This document shows, in pieces, positions 1 through 8,903 of a stretch of 64,000 bases of DNA. The stretch is from Candidatus Zhuqueibacterota bacterium. Its GTDB lineage: Bacteria > Zhuqueibacterota > Zhuqueibacteria > Zhuqueibacterales > Geothermadaptataceae. The position numbers and the translations under genes were made by a program. Positions within the stretch are counted from its first letter, which is position 1; every line of letters begins with the position of its first letter. The DNA lies in NCBI GenBank assembly GCA_030950365.1, contig JAUZRQ010000042.1:1-64000 (forward strand), in the 5' to 3' direction. A model generated the notes under the pieces. It was not told the origin of the DNA. It was given only the letters and a program-made list of their open reading frames with translations, and made no database searches.

Positions 1-222
1 TATCACCCCCGGAACGCCATCAATTTTTTGCACGGAGACAATGGCTGTGAGAGGCACCACAAAGGTTTCTATAGAACTGCGAACATGGTTTTTGGTTTGT
101 GCCAATCGGATATAATCCCTCTCCACCGATTCCAGCACATACGGCTTCTGATCATTGGCATTCAAGAAAATGCGGTCGCCGATGTGCTGTTTAAGGTAAT
201 GAACCAAGTCTGAACTGTTCAT
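1..222 (-). CDS. Hypothetical protein, N-terminal part (runs off window edge)
   Basis: From an ATG at 222 the frame stays open for 74 codons to the window edge, so only the N-terminus is visible. It begins MNSSDLVHYLKQHIGDR, with no signal peptide or membrane segment, and alternates short charged and beta-type stretches. I do not recognise the family. There is no strong ribosome binding site. It lies about 120 nt downstream of a sigma54-like -24/-12 element, with two palindromes further upstream and the NtrC-type regulator gene next to it on the same strand. This suggests, as inference only, that it is a target of that two-component system. Confidence 0.6.
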   Translation of the reverse strand, partial: MNSSDLVHYLKQHIGDRIFLNANDQKPYVLESVERDYIRLAQTKNHVRSSIETFVVPLTAIVSVQKIDGVPGVI

Positions 223-350
223 GCTGATTGGTATCCCGTGTGAGCCATTCGCCCCTTCAGTGAATATTCAATATAAAAAGGCTTTATGAATAAAATTCCG
301 CATTGCAGGGAAAATGTTTCATTTCCGTCTATGATTTTACAAATCGTTAA

Positions 351-367
351 GGCCAATTTCATGCCAA
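351..367 (-). promoter_or_regulatory. Putative sigma54 (-24/-12) promoter
   Basis: On the minus strand the sequence is TTGGCATGAAATTGGCC. It has the invariant GG and GC separated by exactly 10 bases, in the pattern TGGCA...TTGGC (consensus TGGCAC-N5-TTGC). It departs from consensus at the sixth base of the -24 element and at the T before GC. A start site would fall near 340, giving a leader of about 118 nt before the ATG at 222. The next gene upstream encodes a sigma54 activator, which fits the context. Confidence 0.45.
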
Positions 368-442
368 ATTTTCATACCAGCTTCATCATCAATAATATCA
401 ATAGGTTACAATGGGTTAGATAATACCTGAGGAACCGCCTTG

Positions 443-460
443 TGTCGCATCAAAACGACA
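443..460. promoter_or_regulatory. Putative enhancer site 1 (TGTCG-N8-CGACA palindrome)
   Basis: TGTCGCATCAAAACGACA has perfect 5-bp inverted arms around 8 bases. Its centre is about 110 bp upstream of the start site predicted from the sigma54-like element at 351-367, the usual range for an NtrC-family enhancer. A second site of the same form lies 73 bp further away. Confidence 0.4.
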
Positions 461-515
461 GTGACAGGAAGGGATTTTTCGGAATAGTTTCAATAATTAC
501 AAAATGTTAACTCAT

Positions 516-533
516 TGTCGCCTCCATGCGACG
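516..533. promoter_or_regulatory. Putative enhancer site 2 (TGTCG-N8-CGACG palindrome)
   Basis: TGTCGCCTCCATGCGACG repeats the arm and spacing pattern of the site at 443-460, with one mismatch at the last base. The two sites are 73 bp apart, very close to seven helical turns, so both would face the same side of the DNA. It lies just beyond the stop codon of the NtrC-type regulator gene. Confidence 0.4.
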
Positions 534-547
534 CTCAGTATGCTCCA

Positions 548-1900
548 TCATTTCTTTTTTAGTACTCGATAAATCGTACTTCGATGAAGGCCGGTTTCGT
601 TGGCGGTTTTGGTAATGTTGTTTTGATTGCGCTGTAGCGCCGCTTTGACGTAATCATATTGAAATCGGTCCATCAAGGCACGTTTTGCCTGATCATAAGG
701 AAGCTCCAACAGGGCCTGGTATTCCTCTAAGAAACTCATGTTCATTTGTGGACTCCGAACCAGGCTCTGACTAATGGTATCGCCCTCGGTTTCAAGAGCT
801 ACATTCATCATTTTATTTTGCAACTCCCGTACGTTTCCAGGCCAGTGATAACTTTGCCAGTACTCCATGACCACGTCTGGAATTTTAGGCACAGGACGTC
901 GAATCTTTCGACAGGCTAGTTCTAAATAATGACGGATTAATTCGGGGATATCTTCTCTTCGTTCTCGTAAAGGTGGGACAATCACATTCAAAACATTCAA
1001 CCGATAGAACAAATCTTCCCTGAACCGGTCATTTTCCACATCCTCTTGCAAATTCCGGTTGGTCGCGGCAATGATCCGCACATCAGCGTGAAGAATTTCG
1101 GTGCCGCCGACTCGTTGAAAACGGCCATATTCAATCACCTCTAAAATCTTGGGTTGCGATTCCGGAGGCAAATCGCCGATCTCATCCAAAAACAGGGTGC
1201 TATTCTCTGCAACTTCGACTTTGCCTTTTTTGCGCTTGAAAGCCCCAGTAAAGGCGCCGCGTTCATGGCCAAAAAATTCACTTTCAAATAGTGATGGCGA
1301 TAGCGTACTGCAGTTTACCGAAAACATGGGTTGCGCAGCGCGGGCACTTTTGCGGTGAATGGCATTGGCCACAAGCTCTTTGCCGGTTCCACTTTCGCCA
1401 ACAATCAACACTGGTACATCGACGAGGGCGCATTGGTCAATGCGCTTGCGCAGCTTTTGCATCGCAGGGCTGTTACCGAGCAATGCGCCATATTTCTTTT
1501 CCTGATGTTCCCGGTAATAGCGTCGGTACGGCAGGCTGGCAATTTGTTGATCAATGATGGCTTTCAATGTGTTCAGATCCGGTGTTTTTTCAATATAATG
1601 TTGCGCCCCTAATTTGATGGATTTTACTGCGCTATTGTGGGTCGGATACTGTGTAATAACTATTACCGGCAGGTCCGGATCGATTTCTTTAATTCGGCGG
1701 AGCAAATCGAGGCCATCCTCTCCATGATTTAGACACATATCCAGGAGCACCACATCCGGGTCTTGCATGCGAATATGGGTGATGGCCTCTTCACCATTGG
1801 TGGTGCATTGAACGTCGTAATCGTTGCTTGTGAAAAATTGAAAATCGTCTAAGAATTGCTCATCGTCATCAATGAGCAGAATAGAGCGTTTGTAAGCCAT
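548..1900 (-). CDS. Sigma54-dependent response regulator, NtrC family
   Basis: The 450-aa protein has the standard three-domain layout. The receiver (about 1-120) has acidic residues at 11-13, phospho-acceptor D54, T83 and K105. The AAA+ domain (about 140-370) has Walker A GESGTGKE at 168-175, the sigma54-contacting GAFTGA loop and Walker B LFLDEIGDLP. A Fis-type helix-turn-helix at the C-terminus ends in RSTIYRVLKKK. It would activate sigma54 promoters once phosphorylated by the sensor kinase encoded 17 bp upstream on the same strand, almost certainly its partner. The likely target is the sigma54-like promoter just downstream. Length and motifs are normal for the family, but the specific regulon is not known. 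Confidence 0.95.
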   Translation of the reverse strand: MAYKRSILLIDDDEQFLDDFQFFTSNDYDVQCTTNGEEAITHIRMQDPDVVLLDMCLNHGEDGLDLLRRIKEIDPDLPVIVITQYPTHNSAVKSIKLGAQHYIEKTPDLNTLKAIIDQQIASLPYRRYYREHQEKKYGALLGNSPAMQKLRKRIDQCALVDVPVLIVGESGTGKELVANAIHRKSARAAQPMFSVNCSTLSPSLFESEFFGHERGAFTGAFKRKKGKVEVAENSTLFLDEIGDLPPESQPKILEVIEYGRFQRVGGTEILHADVRIIAATNRNLQEDVENDRFREDLFYRLNVLNVIVPPLRERREDIPELIRHYLELACRKIRRPVPKIPDVVMEYWQSYHWPGNVRELQNKMMNVALETEGDTISQSLVRSPQMNMSFLEEYQALLELPYDQAKRALMDRFQYDYVKAALQRNQNNITKTANETGLHRSTIYRVLKKK

Positions 1901-1917
1901 GACAACCCCTTTCGATT

Positions 1918-4900
1918 TTAAAATCCCTCGTATTTCCTTTTGGAAGTGGAATAGATCGGCGTGGCTTTTTGCAAGTGCATTTGAATCGTGGTTCCTCTAT
2001 TTATCTGACTCGTTTTTATCAAAATTTTCCCATCAAATTTTTCTAAAATAAAGCGCGCATGATATAATCCAAATCCGCCGCTTTCACGATCACTAAAATT
2101 GCGTTCAAAAATCGTTTCCCATTTCTTTTTAGGAATCCCACGTCCCTGATCTACCACTTCCAGGATGATTTCCCCATTGCTTTGAATATAAATATCCACA
2201 CGTTTTTTCGCTTTCCCGCGCATGGCGTGACGGGCATTGATAATGAGTTCGTTCAATATACTGCGAAATTCGGTTATGGGAATGCGTGCATACAAATTTT
2301 GTTCGTCGCTATGCAGCACGACTTCGGTATCCGAGTCCACAAAAGCCCGGATCACCACCTGGGTTTCTTTAATGATATCACAAATTTCCTGGCTAAGGAC
2401 CAGGTCGCGGAGCTTTCGAATGCCACCACGTAAAGCCTGCAGCTTTTGAGTGATGTTGTTTAAAGCCGAATCGCGGATCGGTTTGCTGGATTGGAGACGT
2501 CGATGAATTTGGCGCAATCCACGCTGGAAGCTCATCGTGATTCTTAGTAACCGGATTGCCTGGTTTCGAGCAATTTTCAAAGTCATCAAATATTCAATAA
2601 TCAGTAAGATATCGGGGATAACCTGCTCACGGATCGAGTCCACTTTTTGCAATAAACGGTATCGAAACTCCCACGGCATTTCGCCTTTGGGGAAATTGCG
2701 GAGCTGAAATTCGAGGCTCGATAGCAGGTTGGCTGCTGTTTGACTATGGCCAAACGCCGCCAGTTTCATACTGAGTACTTCCATGCTTGCGGCAGGAGAA
2801 TAGTTCAACCGCCATAGTTTATAAACCTGCATGACTGCTGCCCCAGCAAACAATGCCGCTCCTATCGGGGCCACGAAAAATAGCACATCATCACGAATGA
2901 CCAAGCCACTTTTGATGCTGATAAACCCAAGCAGCACTCCTAAAATGAATTGGCCCGTCGCATCGGCCAGCCAGCAATTCTGTCTAATCCAATAGAGGAT
3001 TAGCATTATGACCAACAGCATAAGTAGTAATATTTGCAAGACAGTTAAATGCGAACGGTAGCCAAAAATTTGATTTCGAACGAATTGTTGCAGGCGTGCA
3101 TGGAATTTTGGGAAACCTGAAAGCTCTTCAATCCGATAATAGCGGCCGGGCGAAAGCGAGCGCAGTTCCCGAACGGCACCGCCAGGAAATTTGACAACAA
3201 CATCGTATTTTTTCTTTGCATCCACGCCAAAATGCAAGAGCTTTTGCGCATGCGATGCATATCCGGACGTGCTTTCAATCATCTGAGTGGCCAAAATGGC
3301 CGTCCGATCTCCGGCTTTACCAGCCGGATATAACTCGGCTACGGCACCAATGGCGCTCCGGTTGCTCTTAACCCCGGTCACTTCAAGCACAAGATAATCC
3401 GACTTATTGATGTAATTGTGCAATAAGTACGATTCATGATCAAAACTCAGAATCAGGAGATCAATATCACCATCACGCAGCATATCCATTTTTACGGTGC
3501 CTGTGGTGAATCCCCCATAGAGGGTCTGTGTCACTCGTCGTGGAAGCCATCCATTGTGTCGGAGTCGGTCGAATTCTTCATTTGGAATAAATTGGGAGCC
3601 ATCGTTTTCATAAAAGCGATCCAGGCCCATATTGGCGATAAACACATCGAGATCGCCATCAAGATCGTAATCAAAAAACGTGGCGCCACGGCTATCCGCA
3701 TGTTCATGCAAACCAACTTCCCGGGTTACATCCCGAAAATGACCAGAACCATCGTTTTGCAACAATTGGTTTGGATAATACAACTTACTAATAAATACAT
3801 CAAAATCCCCATCATTGTCATAGTCTACAAACGTCAGAGAAGAACACTTTTCTGGCCGATCGGACCGCAAGGCTGGGTTCTCAGCGCGGATATCATCAAA
3901 CGTACCGTCGCCACGGTTGCGATATAGATATGTTCCTTCTCCGAACGTGGTCACGGCAAGATCGATCCAGCCATCGCCGTCGATATCGGCAAAGGCGCCT
4001 GCCTTGGAGCCCAGGGGGATATCCAGTCCGCGCTGAGCGGCTTCATCGGCAAACCGACCGACGCCATTATTGATCATTAGCAAGGGCTGGCCATATTCGT
4101 TGGGAATCAAAATATCCAGATCGCCGTCATTGTCCACATCGGCTGTCGCCGCAATCCCCAAACGTTGATGTGGATTTTCTTTGAAACCGGCCCAGGATGA
4201 AATGTCTTTGAATTTGCCTTGGCCCAAATTCAAAAAGAAAACAACCTTACCATAAAATCCAGTAACGAAAACGTCTTCTCGGCCATCGTTGTTAAAATCC
4301 GCGGTGAGTACAGAAAAGTCATAATTGGGTCTCCCACTCATGGTTTTCGTTGGTTCCTGCAAACCAAATGCATCCACGGAAACCGACTCCAAATACCACA
4401 AGATGAAATCGCGATGGATCATTAGCAAATCATTTTCAAGCACACCGTCAATGATATAAATCCCCTGCTTTTCCCTGCTAATCGTAAGGAATGCAGCTCC
4501 TAAGGCATATCCCAGGTCAAAATAGGATTGAATTGCCAGCCGCATCCTGGTCACTAAGTTGACTTCCGGCCGACCTCGAATTGGAATGACGCCGTTTATG
4601 CCACCATAGATCCATAGCATGCCGTCTTCACTTGCTGCAATCCGATTGGGAGCAATACCACTAAAGTAACGGATCGTTTGTTTCAAGGTGTCCACAACCA
4701 AATAAACCGCATTATCGGTCAATAAATACAGAGAATCGGGCGGGATCAATGCGAAGTCTCGAATCCCATCGATCGGGATTTGAATGACATCACCCTCTCG
4801 ATACAGATAAAGTTTATGAGTGACCTCCGTCAAAAAATAGAAAAAGTCAGGACTTGATGGCCAGAGGTCAAAGACCGGGAATGCCTCTAATTCTGCGTAG

Positions 4901-5499
4901 TATCGCCACTGACCGTTTTTTTGCAACGCAAAAACTTGATTAAAAATCTGGCAATCCGTCGTAATCATGGGCCGGCCGAACGAATCAAGCACGATTGTGC
5001 GAATATGGCAGCGAGTCGGTGAACGCATTGGGAGCCATTGTCCGTTTTCATATTTCAGCAGCTCTCCCCAGCGGCCAACGGCCCAGCCGTGGTTTTCATC
5101 AGCGAAGGCCATCCCAAGGAGCTGATCCACATGCGGTATCTCGACCTGTTGCCACTTACCTCTATGATACAGCAAAACATCCTCCCGGTAATGCGAAGGC
5201 AACTGGTAGGTTACCCAGATCATTTCCGGTTGGACAAAAAATACATTGGTCAATTCAACATCGTAGGGCAGGTTGATTTTTTGCCAGATGCCGTTTTCAT
5301 ATTTAAAGATGGAATTTGTATTAGTGAATGTATAACCAAGATCTTGACTGAAAAACCGGGCTTTTTTTACGACATGTGATGTTAGAAACTCATCAGGAGT
5401 TTCATTCAATGCTCGAGAGAACGAGATGGCATGGAGCGCTATGCTCCAGAGATTTATCAAGATAAACAGAAGTTTTAACCAACACCTCTTCATGAGCAT
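1918..5499 (-). CDS. Membrane sensor histidine kinase with FG-GAP/ASPIC-UnbV sensor region
   Basis: A protein of about 1193 aa. An N-terminal hydrophobic segment is followed by a YCF48/BNR-like propeller region (about 40-330). FG-GAP/VCBS repeats (about 390-700) carry Ca-binding loops such as DFNNDGRED, DVDNDGDLD, DIDGDGWID and DYDLDGDLD. An ASPIC/UnbV-like module (about 720-820) precedes several membrane helices (about 830-910) and a helical region. The HATPase domain has N-box ELIINARHAM, G1 VDQGRGIP and G2 GGFGLYHAR. It probably senses an extracytoplasmic ligand and phosphorylates the regulator encoded directly downstream. No canonical H-box is visible; the only nearby histidine is in RQIHRRLQ. 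The frame extends to a TTG at 5523; ATGs at 5499 and 5493 are more likely starts. Confidence 0.85.
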   Translation of the reverse strand: MLMKRCWLKLLFILINLWSIALHAISFSRALNETPDEFLTSHVVKKARFFSQDLGYTFTNTNSIFKYENGIWQKINLPYDVELTNVFFVQPEMIWVTYQLPSHYREDVLLYHRGKWQQVEIPHVDQLLGMAFADENHGWAVGRWGELLKYENGQWLPMRSPTRCHIRTIVLDSFGRPMITTDCQIFNQVFALQKNGQWRYYAELEAFPVFDLWPSSPDFFYFLTEVTHKLYLYREGDVIQIPIDGIRDFALIPPDSLYLLTDNAVYLVVDTLKQTIRYFSGIAPNRIAASEDGMLWIYGGINGVIPIRGRPEVNLVTRMRLAIQSYFDLGYALGAAFLTISREKQGIYIIDGVLENDLLMIHRDFILWYLESVSVDAFGLQEPTKTMSGRPNYDFSVLTADFNNDGREDVFVTGFYGKVVFFLNLGQGKFKDISSWAGFKENPHQRLGIAATADVDNDGDLDILIPNEYGQPLLMINNGVGRFADEAAQRGLDIPLGSKAGAFADIDGDGWIDLAVTTFGEGTYLYRNRGDGTFDDIRAENPALRSDRPEKCSSLTFVDYDNDGDFDVFISKLYYPNQLLQNDGSGHFRDVTREVGLHEHADSRGATFFDYDLDGDLDVFIANMGLDRFYENDGSQFIPNEEFDRLRHNGWLPRRVTQTLYGGFTTGTVKMDMLRDGDIDLLILSFDHESYLLHNYINKSDYLVLEVTGVKSNRSAIGAVAELYPAGKAGDRTAILATQMIESTSGYASHAQKLLHFGVDAKKKYDVVVKFPGGAVRELRSLSPGRYYRIEELSGFPKFHARLQQFVRNQIFGYRSHLTVLQILLLMLLVIMLILYWIRQNCWLADATGQFILGVLLGFISIKSGLVIRDDVLFFVAPIGAALFAGAAVMQVYKLWRLNYSPAASMEVLSMKLAAFGHSQTAANLLSSLEFQLRNFPKGEMPWEFRYRLLQKVDSIREQVIPDILLIIEYLMTLKIARNQAIRLLRITMSFQRGLRQIHRRLQSSKPIRDSALNNITQKLQALRGGIRKLRDLVLSQEICDIIKETQVVIRAFVDSDTEVVLHSDEQNLYARIPITEFRSILNELIINARHAMRGKAKKRVDIYIQSNGEIILEVVDQGRGIPKKKWETIFERNFSDRESGGFGLYHARFILEKFDGKILIKTSQINRGTTIQMHLQKATPIYSTSKRKYEGF

Positions 5500-5692
5500 C
5501 CACTTTTTTAATTTTTTTCTCAACTTTTTAACAAAATTCGAGTTTTATATATATTGAAAGCTGGCTATTTTCATATCATTTTTCTTACAGGAAAGCCATT
5601 TTCAACCAACACTGTGCCTACCGTGGATATATCTTCACCGATCTGCAGCAAATTATGGTGGCAATATTCTAAACCACATTGGGGGTGAAATT

Positions 5693-6121
5693 ATGTTTCG
5701 TCTCATCCGTGTTTTACCGACCCTTTTTTTACCTGGACTCATTTATACTGGCATAAAAGCCTATGCCTTTTACAATGGCCCCATGGATTTGCTTTCGAAA
5801 CCCTTATTTCACCTGCCCCTCCCTGATAATAAAACATGTATTCTGAACGTGTCCGATGGCATTATCATTTTAGGTCTTTTTATGCTCTATTTCGAAATCA
5901 TCAAATCCACTGATGTTCGCAATATTCAGATTATCGAGCACATCTTCTCTTTTTTGCTCGTCCTGATTTTTTTTCTGGAATTTCTTCTCGCACCCTTTGC
6001 TGCGGACTCCACACTTGTGATTTTACTAATGATGGCCATCCTGGACTTAATCGCCGGGATAACCGTCACCATCACCGCCACGCGAAAGGATATTTCCATT
6101 AGCGGCTTCGGTCGGATTTAA
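5693..6121 (+). CDS. Small integral membrane protein, unknown function
   Basis: A 142-aa protein with about four hydrophobic helices (near 5-25, 52-70, 82-103 and 106-130) and short polar connections. No known motif is visible. An ATG preceded by GGGGGTGA makes the start convincing. It is transcribed divergently from the sensor kinase and its 3' end overlaps the stop of the converging esterase gene by 4 bp. I do not recognise the family. A role in membrane sensing or transport would be a guess. Confidence 0.7.
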   Translation: MFRLIRVLPTLFLPGLIYTGIKAYAFYNGPMDLLSKPLFHLPLPDNKTCILNVSDGIIILGLFMLYFEIIKSTDVRNIQIIEHIFSFLLVLIFFLEFLLAPFAADSTLVILLMMAILDLIAGITVTITATRKDISISGFGRI

Positions 6122-6996
6122 TCGGCAAACTGTTCTTTCAACCAGCGCACACAATCCTGAAATACCGGCACCGGGGGCATATGATGAGGGGCTTTATACC
6201 AGAGAATCTGTTTCGGCTCCTTAGCGGCATTAAACAGCATCTCGGTCGAAGTTCGAGGAATCACTTCATCATCCGTAGCATTCAAAAACAGGATCGGACG
6301 AGGGGTGATGCGATGAATAAAATTCAGGGGTTCTACCGGCGCCAGCATGTTGGTTATTCGATCGGACAAGCCTTCGGTGCCAAGCGCCATGCGCAATCCG
6401 CCACCAGCCAATGCGATCATGGGATACTCCACACGCGGCTCGACGCCACAAAACACGCTGCCAATAATTCCCCCAAGACTGATCCCCAGAAAGGCCGTGC
6501 GCGTTGAATCGATATCATCCCGCGTATCCAAGTAATCCACAGCTCGGCGTAAATCGAAAACAGTTTGCACCATGGCATTGCGCAGGGTGTAGCTAAATTT
6601 ATTGGCACTTTTTTGAGAAAAATTCTTTAGCCGGCGTTCGCCGTGAAGATCAATATCGAGGCGAAAGACGGCAAAGCCTGCCGCCGAAAAAATTGAATCC
6701 CCGATTTGCATATAATCGGCGTTTTTATGATCGCCGATGCCATGCAACATAAGGATTACAGGATAGAACGCGGCTCTTGCTTTCGGCAGACTCAGAAGCG
6801 CAGGCACACGTTTGCCGTTTACCGAATAGTAAGTGATATGAAACAGCCGGTCCCCCAGGGTATCCACATAGGCCTCCAGCGGGAAATCACGATCGTAATC
6901 GTAATAATAGCGCATGTCCAGGGTTTCCTGTTTCATGCACCCTGCGATGGCCAGAGCCCATAATGCGGATAGCGCAATCCGCCCTGGTATACGCAT
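6118..6996 (-). CDS. Lipoprotein alpha/beta hydrolase (dienelactone hydrolase/esterase type)
   Basis: A 292-aa protein beginning with a lipoprotein signal peptide (lipobox ending at the Cys of AIAGC), so it is probably anchored in the envelope. The alpha/beta-hydrolase core shows the oxyanion-region HGIGDHK, nucleophile elbow GISLGG, acid-loop DDEVIP and a late HH pair that supplies the catalytic His. This resembles prolyl-oligopeptidase-like or acetyl-xylan-esterase-type hydrolases; the substrate is unknown. GGGGAGG directly before the ATG supports the start. The CPBP protease gene lies just upstream on the same strand, about 30 bp away, so the two may be co-transcribed. Confidence 0.8.
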   Translation of the reverse strand: MRIPGRIALSALWALAIAGCMKQETLDMRYYYDYDRDFPLEAYVDTLGDRLFHITYYSVNGKRVPALLSLPKARAAFYPVILMLHGIGDHKNADYMQIGDSIFSAAGFAVFRLDIDLHGERRLKNFSQKSANKFSYTLRNAMVQTVFDLRRAVDYLDTRDDIDSTRTAFLGISLGGIIGSVFCGVEPRVEYPMIALAGGGLRMALGTEGLSDRITNMLAPVEPLNFIHRITPRPILFLNATDDEVIPRTSTEMLFNAAKEPKQILWYKAPHHMPPVPVFQDCVRWLKEQFAD

Positions 6997-7026
6997 AGTC
7001 CTCCCCTCTCAATATGTGAGATCGCT

Positions 7027-8088
7027 TTAACCGGCGAAAAACATCCACCAGACACAATCGACCACGGTATGCACGAGCGCGGCCGCCGCAATGCTGCCGG
7101 TTTTTTGATAAGCTTTTCCATAAAACCAGCCAGCAATCGTGGCGAGCACCACATATACCCATGGCAAAGCGAAGGCGCCTATGGCTCCAAACGAAAGGTG
7201 AAGATAGGGCGGCTTGGGATTATTCGCATGTGCCAATCCGAAAATAATGGAAGCGATTATAAGGGCCGTTCCGGGACGATTCTGCATGCGCTTTTCGATC
7301 AGTTTCTGGATGATGCCCCGGAACAAAATCTCCTCAGGAAATGCGATGAAAAAGGCGGTACCCAAAATACCGATAAACCACTTCCAGAGCGGCCCCGAAT
7401 CAATTTGCCAACGAATAAAACCCGTTGACAGCCCAATAGGGAGAGCAAACACGATGAAAAAAATAGCGGACAATTTTAACGCCAGCAACACCTCCCGCCT
7501 CGACATGTAAATTCGAAGCCCCATATCGGGAATGCGCCGAATGGCCAGGAAAATCAAAATGGCGAGGATGATGCCGTAGAGATGATACATGCTGACCAGC
7601 CCCTGTTTGAAAGGGATGGAAATTTCTGGCAAAAGGCCAAATTCGATGGGAAACCAGATCAGCAGAATCAAAATGGCATCGCCGGGAGACAAGCGGAGCG
7701 GCTTATTGCGAATCATGTAGGCCAGGGCTACCGGCACAGCGAGGTATCCCGCGCCAACCAATAAATCCCGCGGGGTCAATGCGCTAGCTGCATTGGCATA
7801 CACAATAAACGCAACATAAAAAATGATGAGGACAAACAGTATAATTTGCTTGCTGTTCGGATTCTCCACCAGAAAACTCTCATGCAGGCCGGGAATCATT
7901 TGCCCGAGGTAAGCCAACAGCAGGCCAATCCACAACAGCACTGAAAAACTCTTTTGAAACGTCGACAGGTCCTGAATGCTGAGCATTTGCAGGATACCGG
8001 CCAGACTCATGATCAGCCAGACGCCCAGCACCATATAGACATGTTTGCGCCATTCCGGCTGAGCCCAGAGGGATTGCATGGTAGCCAT
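7027..8088 (-). CDS. CPBP family intramembrane glutamic/metallo protease (CAAX protease-like)
   Basis: A 353-aa polytopic membrane protein. The C-terminal third carries the three ABI/CPBP motifs: EEILFR (EExxxR), FGLAHA (FxxxH), and a final helix with HTVVDCVWW. These residues form the active site of the Rce1/CPBP superfamily, which cleaves within membranes or processes prenylated or bacteriocin-type substrates. The bacterial substrate cannot be told from sequence. The frame extends to an ATG at 8103, but the ATG at 8088 is preceded by AGGAAGGTG at good spacing and is the better start. The gene lies between the esterase downstream and divergent argR. Confidence 0.85.
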   Translation of the reverse strand: MATMQSLWAQPEWRKHVYMVLGVWLIMSLAGILQMLSIQDLSTFQKSFSVLLWIGLLLAYLGQMIPGLHESFLVENPNSKQIILFVLIIFYVAFIVYANAASALTPRDLLVGAGYLAVPVALAYMIRNKPLRLSPGDAILILLIWFPIEFGLLPEISIPFKQGLVSMYHLYGIILAILIFLAIRRIPDMGLRIYMSRREVLLALKLSAIFFIVFALPIGLSTGFIRWQIDSGPLWKWFIGILGTAFFIAFPEEILFRGIIQKLIEKRMQNRPGTALIIASIIFGLAHANNPKPPYLHLSFGAIGAFALPWVYVVLATIAGWFYGKAYQKTGSIAAAALVHTVVDCVWWMFFAG

Positions 8089-8160
8089 GATCACCTTCCT
8101 CATCTTTACTTCATGGTGCGCAACAGCAAAGCCCGCTTTCTGCCGATTTATAAAAAATTA

Positions 8161-8189
8161 TTGACTATGTGAACATTTTGCTTTATTTT
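8161..8189 (+). promoter_or_regulatory. Putative argR promoter
   Basis: TTGACT (8161-8166) is followed 17 bases later by TATTTT (8184-8189), a plausible sigma70-type pair. It overlaps the GTG at 8169 that would otherwise be the upstream-most start of the argR frame, which argues that translation starts further downstream. Confidence 0.35.
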
Positions 8190-8261
8190 TATACAAAAAT
8201 TTGCAAATTTAGTATTCCCGCCAAAGCAAATCAACCTGTCAATCTTTCGGGGAGGTTCATC

Positions 8262-8714
8262 ATTAACAAACAAATCCGACAACGGCACATTCGTGAGCTC
8301 ATTTTGAGCAAGGCCATTTCCAGCCAGGAAGAGCTTAGCCAGGAATTAAAACGAATGGGGATCGAAGTCACCCAGGCCACGCTTTCCCGGGATTTACATG
8401 AATTGCGCATCGTTCGCATGCCAGAGGAACACGGATTTCGATATGTCATTCACGAGAATAGCAATGGGCAGCAAATTCGCAAAGTTGTTCAGCAGGAAAT
8501 TTTACAAATCTTGCACAATGAGCATTGCATAATTATTAAAACGCTGCCCGGCCGCGCTGCCGGGGTCGGCGTTTATTTGGATTCGCTCAAACATCCAAAC
8601 ATACTGGGGACCGTTGCGGGGAATGATACGCTATTGGTAATTCCAGCCAGTGTGCACCACACGGAATCGCTGGTGCAATATTTAAGAAAACTGGACCATG
8701 AATCTGTCGAATGA
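8262..8714 (+). CDS. argR: Arginine repressor ArgR, apparent ATT start
   Basis: A transcriptional regulator of arginine metabolism. From 8262 it is 150 aa, the normal ArgR length. The N-terminal winged helix contains SSQEELSQELK and the recognition-helix region QATLSRDLHEL. The C-terminal oligomerisation/arginine-binding domain contains GRAAGVGVYLD and GTVAGNDTLLVIP. No ATG exists near the family N-terminus. The frame opens at a GTG (8169) with no ribosome binding site, while CGGGGAGG (8248-8255) sits 6 bases before ATT at 8262, exactly where homology begins. I therefore infer an ATT (or adjacent ATC) start. No arginine biosynthesis gene is in the window, so its targets lie elsewhere. Confidence 0.88.
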   Translation: MNKQIRQRHIRELILSKAISSQEELSQELKRMGIEVTQATLSRDLHELRIVRMPEEHGFRYVIHENSNGQQIRKVVQQEILQILHNEHCIIIKTLPGRAAGVGVYLDSLKHPNILGTVAGNDTLLVIPASVHHTESLVQYLRKLDHESVE

Positions 8715-8903
8715 ATCGCGCCACCCTTTCGCCCGCCTGGTCGAGGGACTGTATTGAGTCATTTTTATCCCGCTTCGCTGTTGCCTCTTCCCCTTTTTGT
8801 TTGGCTGGCTGGATTTGTCATACTCGCTTCTCTCGTGCGAGAATGTATTTCCCCTAACCGACGACCGTGAGGATTGGAGCACTTAAATACGTGCATTTTG
8901 TGC

